Origin: Alphaproteobacteria bacterium
GTDB lineage: Bacteria; Pseudomonadota; Alphaproteobacteria; MPNO01; UBA830
Assembly (NCBI GenBank): GCA_022822405.1
Contig: JAJEBT010000169.1
Span: forward strand, 1-64,000
Direction of reading: 5' to 3'
DNA: 64,000 bases
Part shown: in pieces, positions 56,139 through 64,000 of the stretch
Position numbering within the stretch: position 1 is the first letter of the stretch
How the letters are laid out: each line of letters opens with the position of its first letter
Translations under genes and position numbers: made by a program
The notes under the pieces: model-generated
Seen by the model: the letters and a program-made list of their open reading frames with translations, nothing else
Databases searched by the model: none
What the model was told of the DNA's origin: nothing

Positions 56139-56393
56139 CCCCGGGAGGAGATCCGGGCGCCTGCAGAAACCTGACGCGCCGTCGCCCGGATCACGGCCTG
56201 CCGCTTCCTCGCGGGGAACATGCTTAAACAGGCCGCACACGATCTCTTCGCGATACCGTCACAGGTACGGAAGAAGGGCTTTTGTTCCTCCAGGTTTCGC
56301 ATCGATTGGGAGCGTCGGCGCTTACATGATATACTGCAGCGTAGTGCAGTGCCGGTGCCCCAGTGAGCCTCTCCGGGCGTCAGGAAATTCAGA

Positions 56394-57626
56394 ATGAACA
56401 CTTCAGCGGCAACGGCAACACTCGGTGACGAAGGAGAACTTGACGGCGCCGCAACGATTGGTTCCGAACTTCGGCAACAGCGTGAAACCCGCGGTTACAC
56501 ACTTGCCGATGTCGAGGCCTATCTGCGGATCCGGCATAGCTATCTTGAGGCCATCGAGGCTGGGCAGTTCTCGGATCTGCCGGGAACGACCTATGTCGTG
56601 GGTTTTATACGCAGCTATGCACGGTTTCTCGAACTCGACGCAGACGACATTGTCGACCGTGTCCGAGCATGTCAGTCCCAGCAGAAGCAAGTCCCGTACA
56701 AGCTTGTGTTGCCAGGACCCGCCAAGTACGGGAAGCTGGCGGTCGTAGCGATCCCGCTCGTGGCCACGGCTGCAGTCGTGCTGGCCATTGCCGGCTGGTA
56801 TTATTTCTCATCAAACAACCTGTCCATCACGGATCTCGGCGGGATATTCGAGGACAGTTCTTCTGCGGTTCCCGAGGTCACGGGCCCGAGGCCACAAGAG
56901 GGCGAATCGAAGACCGCCGATGTCGCGTCGTCAGCTGCCGAGCCCGGCAACAATCCGGTGAGATCCGCGACCAGTTCGCCGGAAACGGCCGGACAAGCTG
57001 ACGAACGGATTCAGGCGGATGGAACCGGAGCGGCACCCGCCATCGATGCCGGCGAGGCGCAGGTTGCGGCAGTGCCGCCGGATCCTGCTGGCAGTGGGAC
57101 GACAGCACCACCCGTACCGCAGCCGGCAGACGGTATACCCGCCGCATCGCCCGCCGAGGTCCCGCCGAACACTGCATCGCCTGCCGAAGCCCCATCGGCC
57201 ACCACGCCACCTGCCGAGGCTCCATCGGCTGCTGCAGCGCCTGCCGAAGCCCCACTGGCCGCTGCACCGCCTGTCGCGGCGCCTGCCGAGGCCCCGCGGG
57301 CCGTTGCGTCGACATCGGAACCCGTTGCCCAGCCTGCAGCGCCAGCGGACGAAAGTGCAACATCGCAAGTCCTCTTGCAGGCCACCGGCGAGACCTTCAT
57401 TGCGCTCAGAACTCCGGACGGAGAGATATTCCTGTCACGACTCCTGCGGGCCGGCGAGATCTACGAGATTCCGCCGGAGAACCCGGCACTGACTCTCGAC
57501 ACCGGAAACGCCGGTGCACTCCAGATCGTTGTCGATGGTAGGGCGCTACCACCGCTCGGCGCAGTCGGCGCCGTAGTTCGGGACATCCCGCTCGATCCCC
57601 AGGGACTGCTGGAACGCAACCGGTGA
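56394..57626 (+). CDS. RodZ-like helix-turn-helix membrane protein
   Basis: The 410-residue protein has a cytoplasmic HTH_25 domain (about 20-95: GSELRQQRETRGYTLADVEA), one membrane helix (about 118-142), a long Pro/Ala-rich periplasmic linker and a C-terminal DUF4115/RodZ domain (about 320-410). RodZ links MreB to the cell-wall machinery; alphaproteobacterial versions often carry this layout. The linker includes tandem 30-bp repeats (57151-57270). It is upstream of hisS on the same strand with about 40 bp between; ispG, often found between them, is absent. Confidence 0.85.
   Translation: MNTSAATATLGDEGELDGAATIGSELRQQRETRGYTLADVEAYLRIRHSYLEAIEAGQFSDLPGTTYVVGFIRSYARFLELDADDIVDRVRACQSQQKQVPYKLVLPGPAKYGKLAVVAIPLVATAAVVLAIAGWYYFSSNNLSITDLGGIFEDSSSAVPEVTGPRPQEGESKTADVASSAAEPGNNPVRSATSSPETAGQADERIQADGTGAAPAIDAGEAQVAAVPPDPAGSGTTAPPVPQPADGIPAASPAEVPPNTASPAEAPSATTPPAEAPSAAAAPAEAPLAAAPPVAAPAEAPRAVASTSEPVAQPAAPADESATSQVLLQATGETFIALRTPDGEIFLSRLLRAGEIYEIPPENPALTLDTGNAGALQIVVDGRALPPLGAVGAVVRDIPLDPQGLLERNR
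57151..57270 (+). repeat. Four tandem 30-bp repeats in the RodZ-like linker
   Basis: Four 30-bp units (57151-57180, 57181-57210, 57211-57240, 57241-57270) encode ten-residue repeats built on P-A-E-A/V-P followed by small residues, with a partial further copy to about 57302. The units differ at several synonymous and non-synonymous positions, so they are not newly made. Copy-number variation between strains is likely. Confidence 0.75.
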
Positions 57627-57666
57627 TAACATGTCTGCCGGCCGCAGCCGGCGAGTACATCTTGCC

Positions 57667-58911
57667 ATGACCACTCTCAGACCCGTTCGCGGCACCCGCG
57701 ATCTCCTCCCCGACGATGCGCTGCGCGCGCGGCATGTGATCGAAACCGGGCGGATCATTGCCGACTGCTACGGCTACGACGAAGTTGCGACGCCGATCTT
57801 CGAAACAACCGAGGTATTCTCGCGCACTCTCGGAGAGACTTCTGATATCGTCTCGAAAGAGATGTACACCTTCCAGGACAAAGGCGGCGGTTCTCTGACG
57901 CTTCGTCCCGAGGGCACTGCCGGCATCGCGCGGGCGCTGATCTCGGGCGGGCTTGGCCAGCATCTTCCGCTCAAGTTCTTTTATTCCGGGCCGATGTTCC
58001 GGTACGAACGCCCGCAAAAGGGCCGGCTGCGCCAGTTTCACCAGATTGGCGCAGAATTGCTCGGCGTCGCCGAACCGATAGGTGATGTCGAGGTCATCGC
58101 CCTCGGATCGGCCATCCTTGAAGCGCTGGACGTACGCCGGTTAACCACCCTCGAACTCAACACCTTGGGCAACGTCCCGAGCCGAGCCGCCTATCGCGCC
58201 GAGCTGGTGGAATATTTCAGAGATCACGAAAACCGATTGTCCCACGACAGCCGCAGGCGGCTCACGCAGAACCCGTTGCGCATCCTCGATTCGAAAGACG
58301 AGAACGATCGCGCGATCGTTGCCGGCGCGCCGGATCTCGACGATAGCCTCGACAACGAATCGAAGGAATTTTTCGACGCTGTGCAGTCGGGCCTCCAGGA
58401 CCTCGGAATCGTCTTCAACCGCAATCCACGGCTGGTTCGTGGTCTTGATTACTACTGCCACACCGCATTCGAGTTCACCACCGATGCCCTGGGCGCCCAG
58501 GGCGCGGTACTTGCCGGCGGACGATATGACGGCCTCGTCGCGGCCATGGGCGGTCCCCCGACCCCCGGGGTCGGATGGGCATCGGGCATAGAAAGACTGT
58601 CGATGCTCGTCGAGACCGTGCCACGGAGACGCGCGCCGGTTGCCATCGTCCCGATTGGCGAACGTGCGGAAACCGTCGGAATGCGAATGGCGGACCGTTT
58701 GCGGAAAGCGGGCTTCAGAATCGAGATCGGGTATCGCGGCCGGATCCGGCAGCGTATGAAGAGGGCGAATGACATCGGCGCGTCGGCGGCCATCCTCCTT
58801 GGCGACGACGAACTGGAGGAGAATTCGGCGACCGTCCGGGATCTGCAGTCCGGAGAACAAGCCTCGGTGCCGCTGAACGAACTGGAGACTTTCCTGCGAA
58901 AGTACGAATAG
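57667..58911 (+). CDS. hisS: Histidine--tRNA ligase
   Basis: The 414-residue class II synthetase charges tRNA-His. [11 protein letters not shown] (about 6-16), the motif 2 region [20 protein letters not shown] and the HisA motif [15 protein letters not shown] are intact, and a C-terminal anticodon domain follows. ATG 57667 gives the family N-terminus; the frame start at 57631 is a leader. It lies between the RodZ-like gene and prfA. Confidence 0.97.
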   Translation: MTTLRPVRGTRDLLPDDALRARHVIETGRIIADCYGYDEVATPIFETTEVFSRTLGETSDIVSKEMYTFQDKGGGSLTLRPEGTAGIARALISGGLGQHLPLKFFYSGPMFRYERPQKGRLRQFHQIGAELLGVAEPIGDVEVIALGSAILEALDVRRLTTLELNTLGNVPSRAAYRAELVEYFRDHENRLSHDSRRRLTQNPLRILDSKDENDRAIVAGAPDLDDSLDNESKEFFDAVQSGLQDLGIVFNRNPRLVRGLDYYCHTAFEFTTDALGAQGAVLAGGRYDGLVAAMGGPPTPGVGWASGIERLSMLVETVPRRRAPVAIVPIGERAETVGMRMADRLRKAGFRIEIGYRGRIRQRMKRANDIGASAAILLGDDELEENSATVRDLQSGEQASVPLNELETFLRKYE

Positions 58912-59012
58912 GATGCCATGCAGCCATTGTCGGGCAGGAGTTCCAGCGACACATGTCCTGCTGCGGCGGGAAGATCCCGGCATATGGCGCGAGAACCGGC
59001 GGGGACCGAAAC

Positions 59013-60089
59013 GTGAGCCTCGAAAAACGATTGGACCAGATCATCGTCCATCACAACAGGCTGTCCGAGCAGCTGTCCGAGGGCGCGGGCGCTGATCCGG
59101 AACAGTTTGTCCGCCTATCCAAGGACTACGCGGAACTTTCACCGGTGGTCGCGTGCATAGAGGAGTTGCGTGCAGTCCGGCAGGAGGCCGGCAACCTCGA
59201 CGCCCTGATTTCCGATCAGGATTCCGATCCCGAAATCGTTGCGATGGCCGCGGACGAACTGCAGCAAATCCATGCTCGTCTGCCCGAGTTGGAACAGAGG
59301 CTGCGGATCATGCTGCTGCCGAAGGACGCCGCCGACCGCAAGAGCGCCATTCTGGAGATTCGGGCAGGGACCGGAGGCGACGAAGCCGCGCTGTTCGCGG
59401 CCGACCTGCTCCGCATGTACCAGCGTTACGCGGAACGGCGTGGCTGGACCTTCAACATCCTGCACGGATCGGATACCGGGCTCGGCGGCTTCAAGGAAGC
59501 CGCTGCGGAAATCGTCGGTGAAGGCGTGTTTGCGCGCATAAAGTTCGAATCGGGCGTTCACCGGGTGCAACGCGTCCCTGACACCGAGTCCGGCGGACGT
59601 ATCCATACCTCGGCCGCAACCGTCGCCGTGCTGCCGGAAGCCGAGGAGGTCGATGTAGAGATCAATGAATCCGATCTGCGCATCGACACGTTTCGAGCCC
59701 AGGGCGCAGGTGGCCAACACGTCAACACCACCGACAGCGCCGTACGGATTACCCACATTCCCACGGGCATCGTGGTCTCGCAGCAGGATGAAAAATCCCA
59801 GCACAAGAACCGCAGCAAGGCGCTCAAGATCCTCAGGGCTCGACTGTATGACGCCCAGCGCACAGCGATGGAGGCTGAACGCGCGGCCGAACGTCGGAGC
59901 CAAGTCGGCTCCGGCGACCGTTCCGAGCGAATCCGCACCTACAACTTCCCCCAGAGCAGGGTGTCCGATCACCGCATCAACCTGACGCTCCACAAGCTGA
60001 ATTCGGTACTGGAGGGCGAAGCACTCGACGAGATCATAGATGCGCTGATCGCCGAGGACCAAGCCCGCCGGCTTGCTGCCGAACCATGA
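59013..60089 (+). CDS. prfA: Peptide chain release factor 1
   Basis: The 358-residue factor ends translation at UAA and UAG. The GGQ motif is at 233-235 ([14 protein letters not shown]), and the anticodon-like P-x-T tripeptide at 189-191 reads PDT ([14 protein letters not shown]), where PAT or PVT are more common. The start is GTG 59013 (SLEKRLDQI), because GGGGA lies 7 bp before it and the length is then standard; the frame start at 58953 has no support. prmC follows with an ATGA overlap. Confidence 0.96.
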   Translation: MSLEKRLDQIIVHHNRLSEQLSEGAGADPEQFVRLSKDYAELSPVVACIEELRAVRQEAGNLDALISDQDSDPEIVAMAADELQQIHARLPELEQRLRIMLLPKDAADRKSAILEIRAGTGGDEAALFAADLLRMYQRYAERRGWTFNILHGSDTGLGGFKEAAAEIVGEGVFARIKFESGVHRVQRVPDTESGGRIHTSAATVAVLPEAEEVDVEINESDLRIDTFRAQGAGGQHVNTTDSAVRITHIPTGIVVSQQDEKSQHKNRSKALKILRARLYDAQRTAMEAERAAERRSQVGSGDRSERIRTYNFPQSRVSDHRINLTLHKLNSVLEGEALDEIIDALIAEDQARRLAAEP

Positions 60090-61030
60090 TCGGCCAGCCG
60101 GCGGCAACGTTGGCTACCGCCCTTCGCGATGCCGTCGACAGCTTGACCGCCGTCGGAATTTCCGGTGCGGCCGGCGATGCGCGGATACTGGCCTCCGAAG
60201 CGACCGGTCTCAGCCGGGAGGAGATGCTGCGCGTCCCTGACACCCGGCTTTCGCAAGAGGTTCTCCGGCGCTTTGAATTGCTGGTCGCCAAGCGGCGACT
60301 GGGCGAACCGGTCTCCAGAATCGTCGGACGGCGGGAATTCTGGGGGCTCGAATTCATGATTACTCCGGCAACTCTCGACCCTCGCCCGGACAGCGAAACC
60401 CTGGTCGAAGCGATCCTGAACCGAAAGGAAACGCTTGCGCGGATGCCCCGGATTCTCGATGTCGGCACTGGCAGCGGCTGCCTACTCCTTGCCCTGCTCC
60501 ATGAACTGCCGGCTGCCACGGGAATCGGAATCGACATCTCTCCAGCAGCCTGCATGGTTGCAGCGGCCAATGCGAGACGCCTGGGTTTTGCCAGCAGGGC
60601 AGCATTCGTTTCCGGGAATTGGATTGAGCCGTTGGCAGGACGGTTCGATATTGTCGTTTCCAATCCTCCGTACATTCCATCGTCGGAAATCTCCGCACTT
60701 GCACCGGAAGTGCGCGCGCACGATCCCGCCGTCAGCCTGGATGGCGGCCGGGACGGCCTTGAGGGATTCCGGAAGCTCGCGGGTTCCCTGGGATCCCTGC
60801 TTCAACCGGACGGCCTCGTCGCCATCGAAATCGGTCATTCGCAACAGCAGGCGGTCGACGATGTCTTCACCGACAACGGCTTCGCCGCCCGAGACCTGTA
60901 TCATGATCTCTCCGGACGGCCGCGTGTTCGGCTATATGCTGCGGCGATGTCCATGCAGAACGACGGACACAGCCGACCGGGGCGTTCAACCTGCAGCTCC
61001 CGGGCACCTAGCGCACCTGGCAGCGCGTAG
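60086..61030 (+). CDS. prmC: Release factor glutamine N5-methyltransferase
   Basis: The 314-residue enzyme methylates the Gln of the GGQ motif in release factors. The SAM motif [16 protein letters not shown] (about 123-138) and the catalytic NPPY (193-196, [11 protein letters not shown]) are intact. The start overlaps the prfA stop. The usual C-terminus, ending near [13 protein letters not shown], is followed by about 25 extra residues rich in Ser, Arg and Pro, an odd extension. Confidence 0.95.
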   Translation: MIGQPAATLATALRDAVDSLTAVGISGAAGDARILASEATGLSREEMLRVPDTRLSQEVLRRFELLVAKRRLGEPVSRIVGRREFWGLEFMITPATLDPRPDSETLVEAILNRKETLARMPRILDVGTGSGCLLLALLHELPAATGIGIDISPAACMVAAANARRLGFASRAAFVSGNWIEPLAGRFDIVVSNPPYIPSSEISALAPEVRAHDPAVSLDGGRDGLEGFRKLAGSLGSLLQPDGLVAIEIGHSQQQAVDDVFTDNGFAARDLYHDLSGRPRVRLYAAAMSMQNDGHSRPGRSTCSSRAPSAPGSA

Positions 61031-61147
61031 TCACTCTGGATCCGCACCTCTCCGTCGCCGGGGGCAGGACGGAAGCACCGCCAGCGATTTCCTTGCCGGA
61101 AATACTGTGGTGACCTAGGATCGGCGCGCAATATGGGGAAACGCGCA

Positions 61148-62029
61148 ATGTCGGAACCAGGTGTGCCGCCGGTCGTGGGAGTGTTCGGCGGCAGCGGCGT
61201 CTACAATATCGAGGATATCGGCGATGCCACCGTGAAGCGCGTCGATACGCCTTTCGGCGAACCCTCAGGCGAACTGGTCTGCGGCACGATCGGCGGACAG
61301 CAAGCCGTGTTCCTGCCGCGTCACGGGCCAGCCCACCAGCTTCCTCCCACCGAGATCAACTACCGCGCCAACATCGACGCCCTGAAGCGCCAGGGCGTCA
61401 CCGAAATCCTCTCGATCGGCGCGGTGGGCTCGCTCAAGCCGGAATACCCGCCCGGTCATTTCGTGATCGTCGACCAGTTCATCGACCGCACCCATGCCCG
61501 CGAAAAGAGCTTCTTCGGTGCCGGCTGCGTGGCTCATGTCTCCATGGCCGATCCCGTGTGCCCCCGGCTCGCCGGCACCGTAGCCGAATCGCTCGCCGAT
61601 CTCGGCATCCCGCACAGCCTTGGCGGTACCTATGTCGCGATGGAGGGGCCGCAGTTCTCCAGCCGAGCGGAGAGCGAACTTTACCGCTCCTGGGGCTGCG
61701 ACGTGATCGGCATGACCAACATGCCGGAGGCCAAGCTCGCCCGCGAAGCCGAGATATGCTACGTCAGCGTCGCCATGGTCACAGACTATGACTGCTGGCA
61801 TCAGGGTCACGAGGATGTGTCCGTGGAAACCATTCTCGAAGTGCTGTACGCCAACGCCGACAAGGCCAAGAGGCTGGTGCAAAATCTCCTGCCGCGCCTT
61901 TCGGACCGAAAGACGCGTTGCAGCGCAGGCTGTCACACGGCGCTCGACACCGCCGTCGTCACGCCCCCCGAAGCACGTGACCCGGCGCTGCTGGCAAAGC
62001 TGGACGCTGTGGCCGGACGCATCCTCTAG
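61148..62029 (+). CDS. mtnP: S-methyl-5'-thioadenosine phosphorylase
   Basis: The 293-residue enzyme splits methylthioadenosine, a polyamine/SAM by-product, to adenine and methylthioribose-1-phosphate. VVGVFGGSGVYNIEDI is the phosphate-binding start, YVAMEGPQFSSRAESELYRS and GMTNMPEAKLAREAEICY form the active site. ATG 61148 (GGGGAAA 7 bp before) and ATG 61133 are both possible. The upstream prmC ends about 115 bp earlier. The ybdK-like gene follows after 11 bp, so they are co-transcribed. Confidence 0.95.
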   Translation: MSEPGVPPVVGVFGGSGVYNIEDIGDATVKRVDTPFGEPSGELVCGTIGGQQAVFLPRHGPAHQLPPTEINYRANIDALKRQGVTEILSIGAVGSLKPEYPPGHFVIVDQFIDRTHAREKSFFGAGCVAHVSMADPVCPRLAGTVAESLADLGIPHSLGGTYVAMEGPQFSSRAESELYRSWGCDVIGMTNMPEAKLAREAEICYVSVAMVTDYDCWHQGHEDVSVETILEVLYANADKAKRLVQNLLPRLSDRKTRCSAGCHTALDTAVVTPPEARDPALLAKLDAVAGRIL

Positions 62030-62040
62030 GAATCGATGCA

Positions 62041-63192
62041 ATGGTTTCGGACGACATTCCGATCACCCTCGGAATCGAGGAAGAGTTCTTCCTGATCGAT
62101 CCCGAGACCCGGGACCTCCTAGCCGACCCCGACCCAAGGATTTTCGAGGAATGCGAACGCACCAGCGGACCGCACACGGTGGTGCACGAAGCCTTGCGTG
62201 CGCAGATCGAAACCAACACGAAGGTTTGCGGATCGATCGCCGAGCTGCGAACGGCAGTCGAGGAGACCCGCCGTCTGGTGATCGAGGCAGCGGCGAAGTT
62301 TGGCGCCGCGGTGCTCGCCTGCTCGATGCATCCCTTTGCGAGATGGCAAACGCAGATGACAACCCCGAAGCAGCGCTACAGGGAGTTCGAGAACAGCTTC
62401 CAGGAGAACATGCGCCGGCTTCTCATCGGCGGCATGCACATTCACGCCGGCTTCGGGGATCCCGATACACGCATCGAGGTGATGACCGCGATCCGCCGCC
62501 ACCTGCCCTTGCTGCTGGCGGTGTCGACCTCCTCACCTCTCAACGCCGGCCGCACGACTGGCTTCAAGTCCTATCGCCTGAGCATTTTCGGCACGCTCCC
62601 GCGCACCGGCTTGCCTGGACCCCTGTCATCGTATGCTGAATACAACCAGCTGATCGAAAACTACCGGGACATGAATTTCATCGCTGACGGCAGCGAACTC
62701 TGGTGGGACATACGCCCCTCGCACAAATACCCGACCATCGAAATGCGCATCTGCGACGTCTGTCCGCGGATTGAGGACGCGATCAGCATCGCCGCCCTTT
62801 ACGTGAGCCTGCTCAGGAACCTCCTGCGACGGGCCCGGGACGGCCGCCTCGAGGCAGAACCGCTGACGGAGCTCATACTCGAAAATCGATGGGTCGCGCA
62901 ACGTTATGGCGTCCTCGGCTTCCTCGGCGATCTGGCCAGCGGCGGCCGCATCGACATACAGGATTACGCAGAGCACCTGCTGGAGGGTCTTGACGAGGAT
63001 GCCCGCGCGCTCGGGTGCGACGCCGAGATCGGCCAGATACTCACCGTCATCCGCGAGGGAAGCGCCGCCGACCGCCAGGTGGACCACTACCGGCTGAGGC
63101 TTCTCGAGGGCGATTCGGAGGAGGAGGCGTTGCGTTCCGTGGTCGATCTCATGATTGCCGAAACCAGGCACGGAAGCAACGCTGCCGCGTGA
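62041..63192 (+). CDS. Carboxylate-amine ligase, YbdK/GCS2 family
   Basis: The 383-residue protein of the glutamate-cysteine ligase 2 family has the N-terminal signature LGIEEEFFLIDPETRDL (10-26). Further family blocks are IGGMHIHAGF and WWDIRPSHKYPTIEMRICD, the last contributing ATP/metal ligands. E. coli YbdK has weak gamma-glutamylcysteine ligase activity, so the natural substrate is open. TAGGA precedes ATG 62041, and it directly follows mtnP. Confidence 0.9.
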   Translation: MVSDDIPITLGIEEEFFLIDPETRDLLADPDPRIFEECERTSGPHTVVHEALRAQIETNTKVCGSIAELRTAVEETRRLVIEAAAKFGAAVLACSMHPFARWQTQMTTPKQRYREFENSFQENMRRLLIGGMHIHAGFGDPDTRIEVMTAIRRHLPLLLAVSTSSPLNAGRTTGFKSYRLSIFGTLPRTGLPGPLSSYAEYNQLIENYRDMNFIADGSELWWDIRPSHKYPTIEMRICDVCPRIEDAISIAALYVSLLRNLLRRARDGRLEAEPLTELILENRWVAQRYGVLGFLGDLASGGRIDIQDYAEHLLEGLDEDARALGCDAEIGQILTVIREGSAADRQVDHYRLRLLEGDSEEEALRSVVDLMIAETRHGSNAAA

Positions 63193-63374
63193 AGCATCGC
63201 CATTCGCCAGCCGCGCGGAGCAGCATCGATCCGTTTTGCCACCCGCGTCCTCCGGGTTGACGATCGCGGCCCTTACCGTGCACCGCCACTGCAAATCACG
63301 ATGGACTTTGTGCCGGAGATATGGAATTGTTGTAGAAGCAATATCTACGCTGGCCTCTGCAGGAGACTTCAGAT

Positions 63375-64000
63375 ATGACGCGTGAAGCCATTCAACCATT
63401 CATTCGCAACGCATGGTATATCGCCGCTTGGTCGGAAGAACTCGATGACGGGCTCCTTGCCCGCACCATCATGAACGAACCGATCGTGCTCTACCGGGAT
63501 GCCGACGGCACGCCCGGCGGCCTTGAGGACCGTTGCTGCCACCGCGGCGCTCCGCTGACCCATGGCACCATAGTCGAGGCCGGGCTGGAATGCGGCTACC
63601 ACGGCCTGACTTTTGACACCAAGGGCAACTGCGTCCGCATTCCAGGCCAGAAGAACATCCCGCCACAAGCGCGCGTACGCAGCTATCCTGTGGTCGAACG
63701 GGATCAGATCCTGTGGATATGGATGGGCGACCCAGCACGTGCGGACGAAACGCTGATCATTGACTATCCCTATCACGATCAGCCCGGGGAGTGGCCGCAC
63801 CGGAAGGCGATGTTCCCGATCAAGGCCAACTACATGCTGATGATCGACAACCTGATGGATCTGACCCATCTCGGATACGTGCACCGCCAGACCATAGGCG
63901 GGAATCCGGGCCAGCATGTTGCCGCGGACATGGACACCCGGCAAACCGATCACGGAGCCTACTTCATCCGCTGGATGCTGGACCACGATCCGCCGCCGAC
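63375..64000 (+). CDS. VanA-like Rieske oxygenase, cut by the window end
   Basis: The open frame runs off the right edge; 208 codons are visible. The Rieske site is C54-x-H56...C73-x2-H76 (RCCHRGAPL, CGYHGLTF), and the iron-binding NLMDLTHLGYVHRQ matches. It is a clear paralogue of the Rieske gene at 26596-27660: PF/LxxNAWYIAAWS, SYPVVERDQILWIWMGDPA and ANYMLMIDNLMDLTHLGYVH correspond nearly line by line. AGGAGA lies 8 bp before ATG 63375. A weak inverted repeat GTAGA...TCTAC (63332-63348) lies upstream. A reductase gene may follow to the right. Confidence 0.9.
   Translation, partial: MTREAIQPFIRNAWYIAAWSEELDDGLLARTIMNEPIVLYRDADGTPGGLEDRCCHRGAPLTHGTIVEAGLECGYHGLTFDTKGNCVRIPGQKNIPPQARVRSYPVVERDQILWIWMGDPARADETLIIDYPYHDQPGEWPHRKAMFPIKANYMLMIDNLMDLTHLGYVHRQTIGGNPGQHVAADMDTRQTDHGAYFIRWMLDHDPPP

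Noticed and set aside
1-64000. CRISPR arrays, tRNA or rRNA genes, transposases, integrases, phage genes
   Set aside because: None of the gaps contains regularly spaced repeats, a cloverleaf-like sequence or rRNA blocks, and no product resembles a mobile-element protein.

Overview
The window is GC-rich, almost fully coding DNA from a free-living bacterium, very probably an alphaproteobacterium of Rhodospirillales-like affinity. The evidence is the gene order in its right third: secA / argJ / mutT, an NDUFAF5-like methyltransferase, grxC, nitrilase, DUF1178, ubiG, lysC, a RodZ-like protein, hisS, prfA and prmC. ubiG indicates ubiquinone respiration. Many transporters and oxidoreductases of the TRAP, CO-dehydrogenase-like molybdenum hydroxylase, Rieske and acyl-CoA types suggest an oligotrophic lifestyle on small organic acids and aromatics. 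No rRNA, tRNA, CRISPR array, insertion sequence or prophage was seen.

Layout. 1-3.3 kb: large and FAD subunits of a form II CoxL-type molybdenum hydroxylase. 3.6-9.1 kb: a DUF2236/MpaB-type haem oxygenase, an RND/MMPL exporter, and a convergent COG2907-type flavoprotein; I infer a lipid or isoprenoid modification and export module. 9.6-28.7 kb: a catabolic and transport region with a fused aminobenzoyl/salicylyl-CoA hydroxylase-reductase under a promoter covered by a palindrome, an amidohydrolase, a universal stress protein, a TAXI-TRAP transporter, a DctPQM TRAP transporter that ends in a UUCG terminator, small VOC, DUF1330 and YciI proteins, an acyl-CoA ligase, a benzoylformate-decarboxylase-like enzyme, a VanA-like Rieske oxygenase and a flavodoxin-fold reductase. 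cysS follows at 28.7-30.1 kb.

30.1-43.5 kb: a second catabolic region with a TauD dioxygenase, a Pht5/solute-binding-like protein, a cupin plus an isochorismatase-like amidohydrolase, a cyclase-family hydrolase, a cytosine-deaminase-like amidohydrolase, a complete CoxMSL molybdenum hydroxylase, a class II aldolase, a DUF1015 protein and an MFS carrier. This enzyme set fits oxidation and hydrolytic ring opening of an N-heterocycle and is my best candidate for an undescribed pathway.

43.6-63.2 kb: housekeeping core (secA, argJ, mutT, a second MFS carrier, grxC, ubiG, lysC, hisS, prfA, prmC, mtnP, a YbdK-type ligase). The window ends inside a second VanA-like Rieske oxygenase that starts at 63375. 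No classical one-component regulator (LysR, TetR, GntR or MarR) is encoded in the window, so its catabolic genes must be constitutive or controlled from elsewhere.
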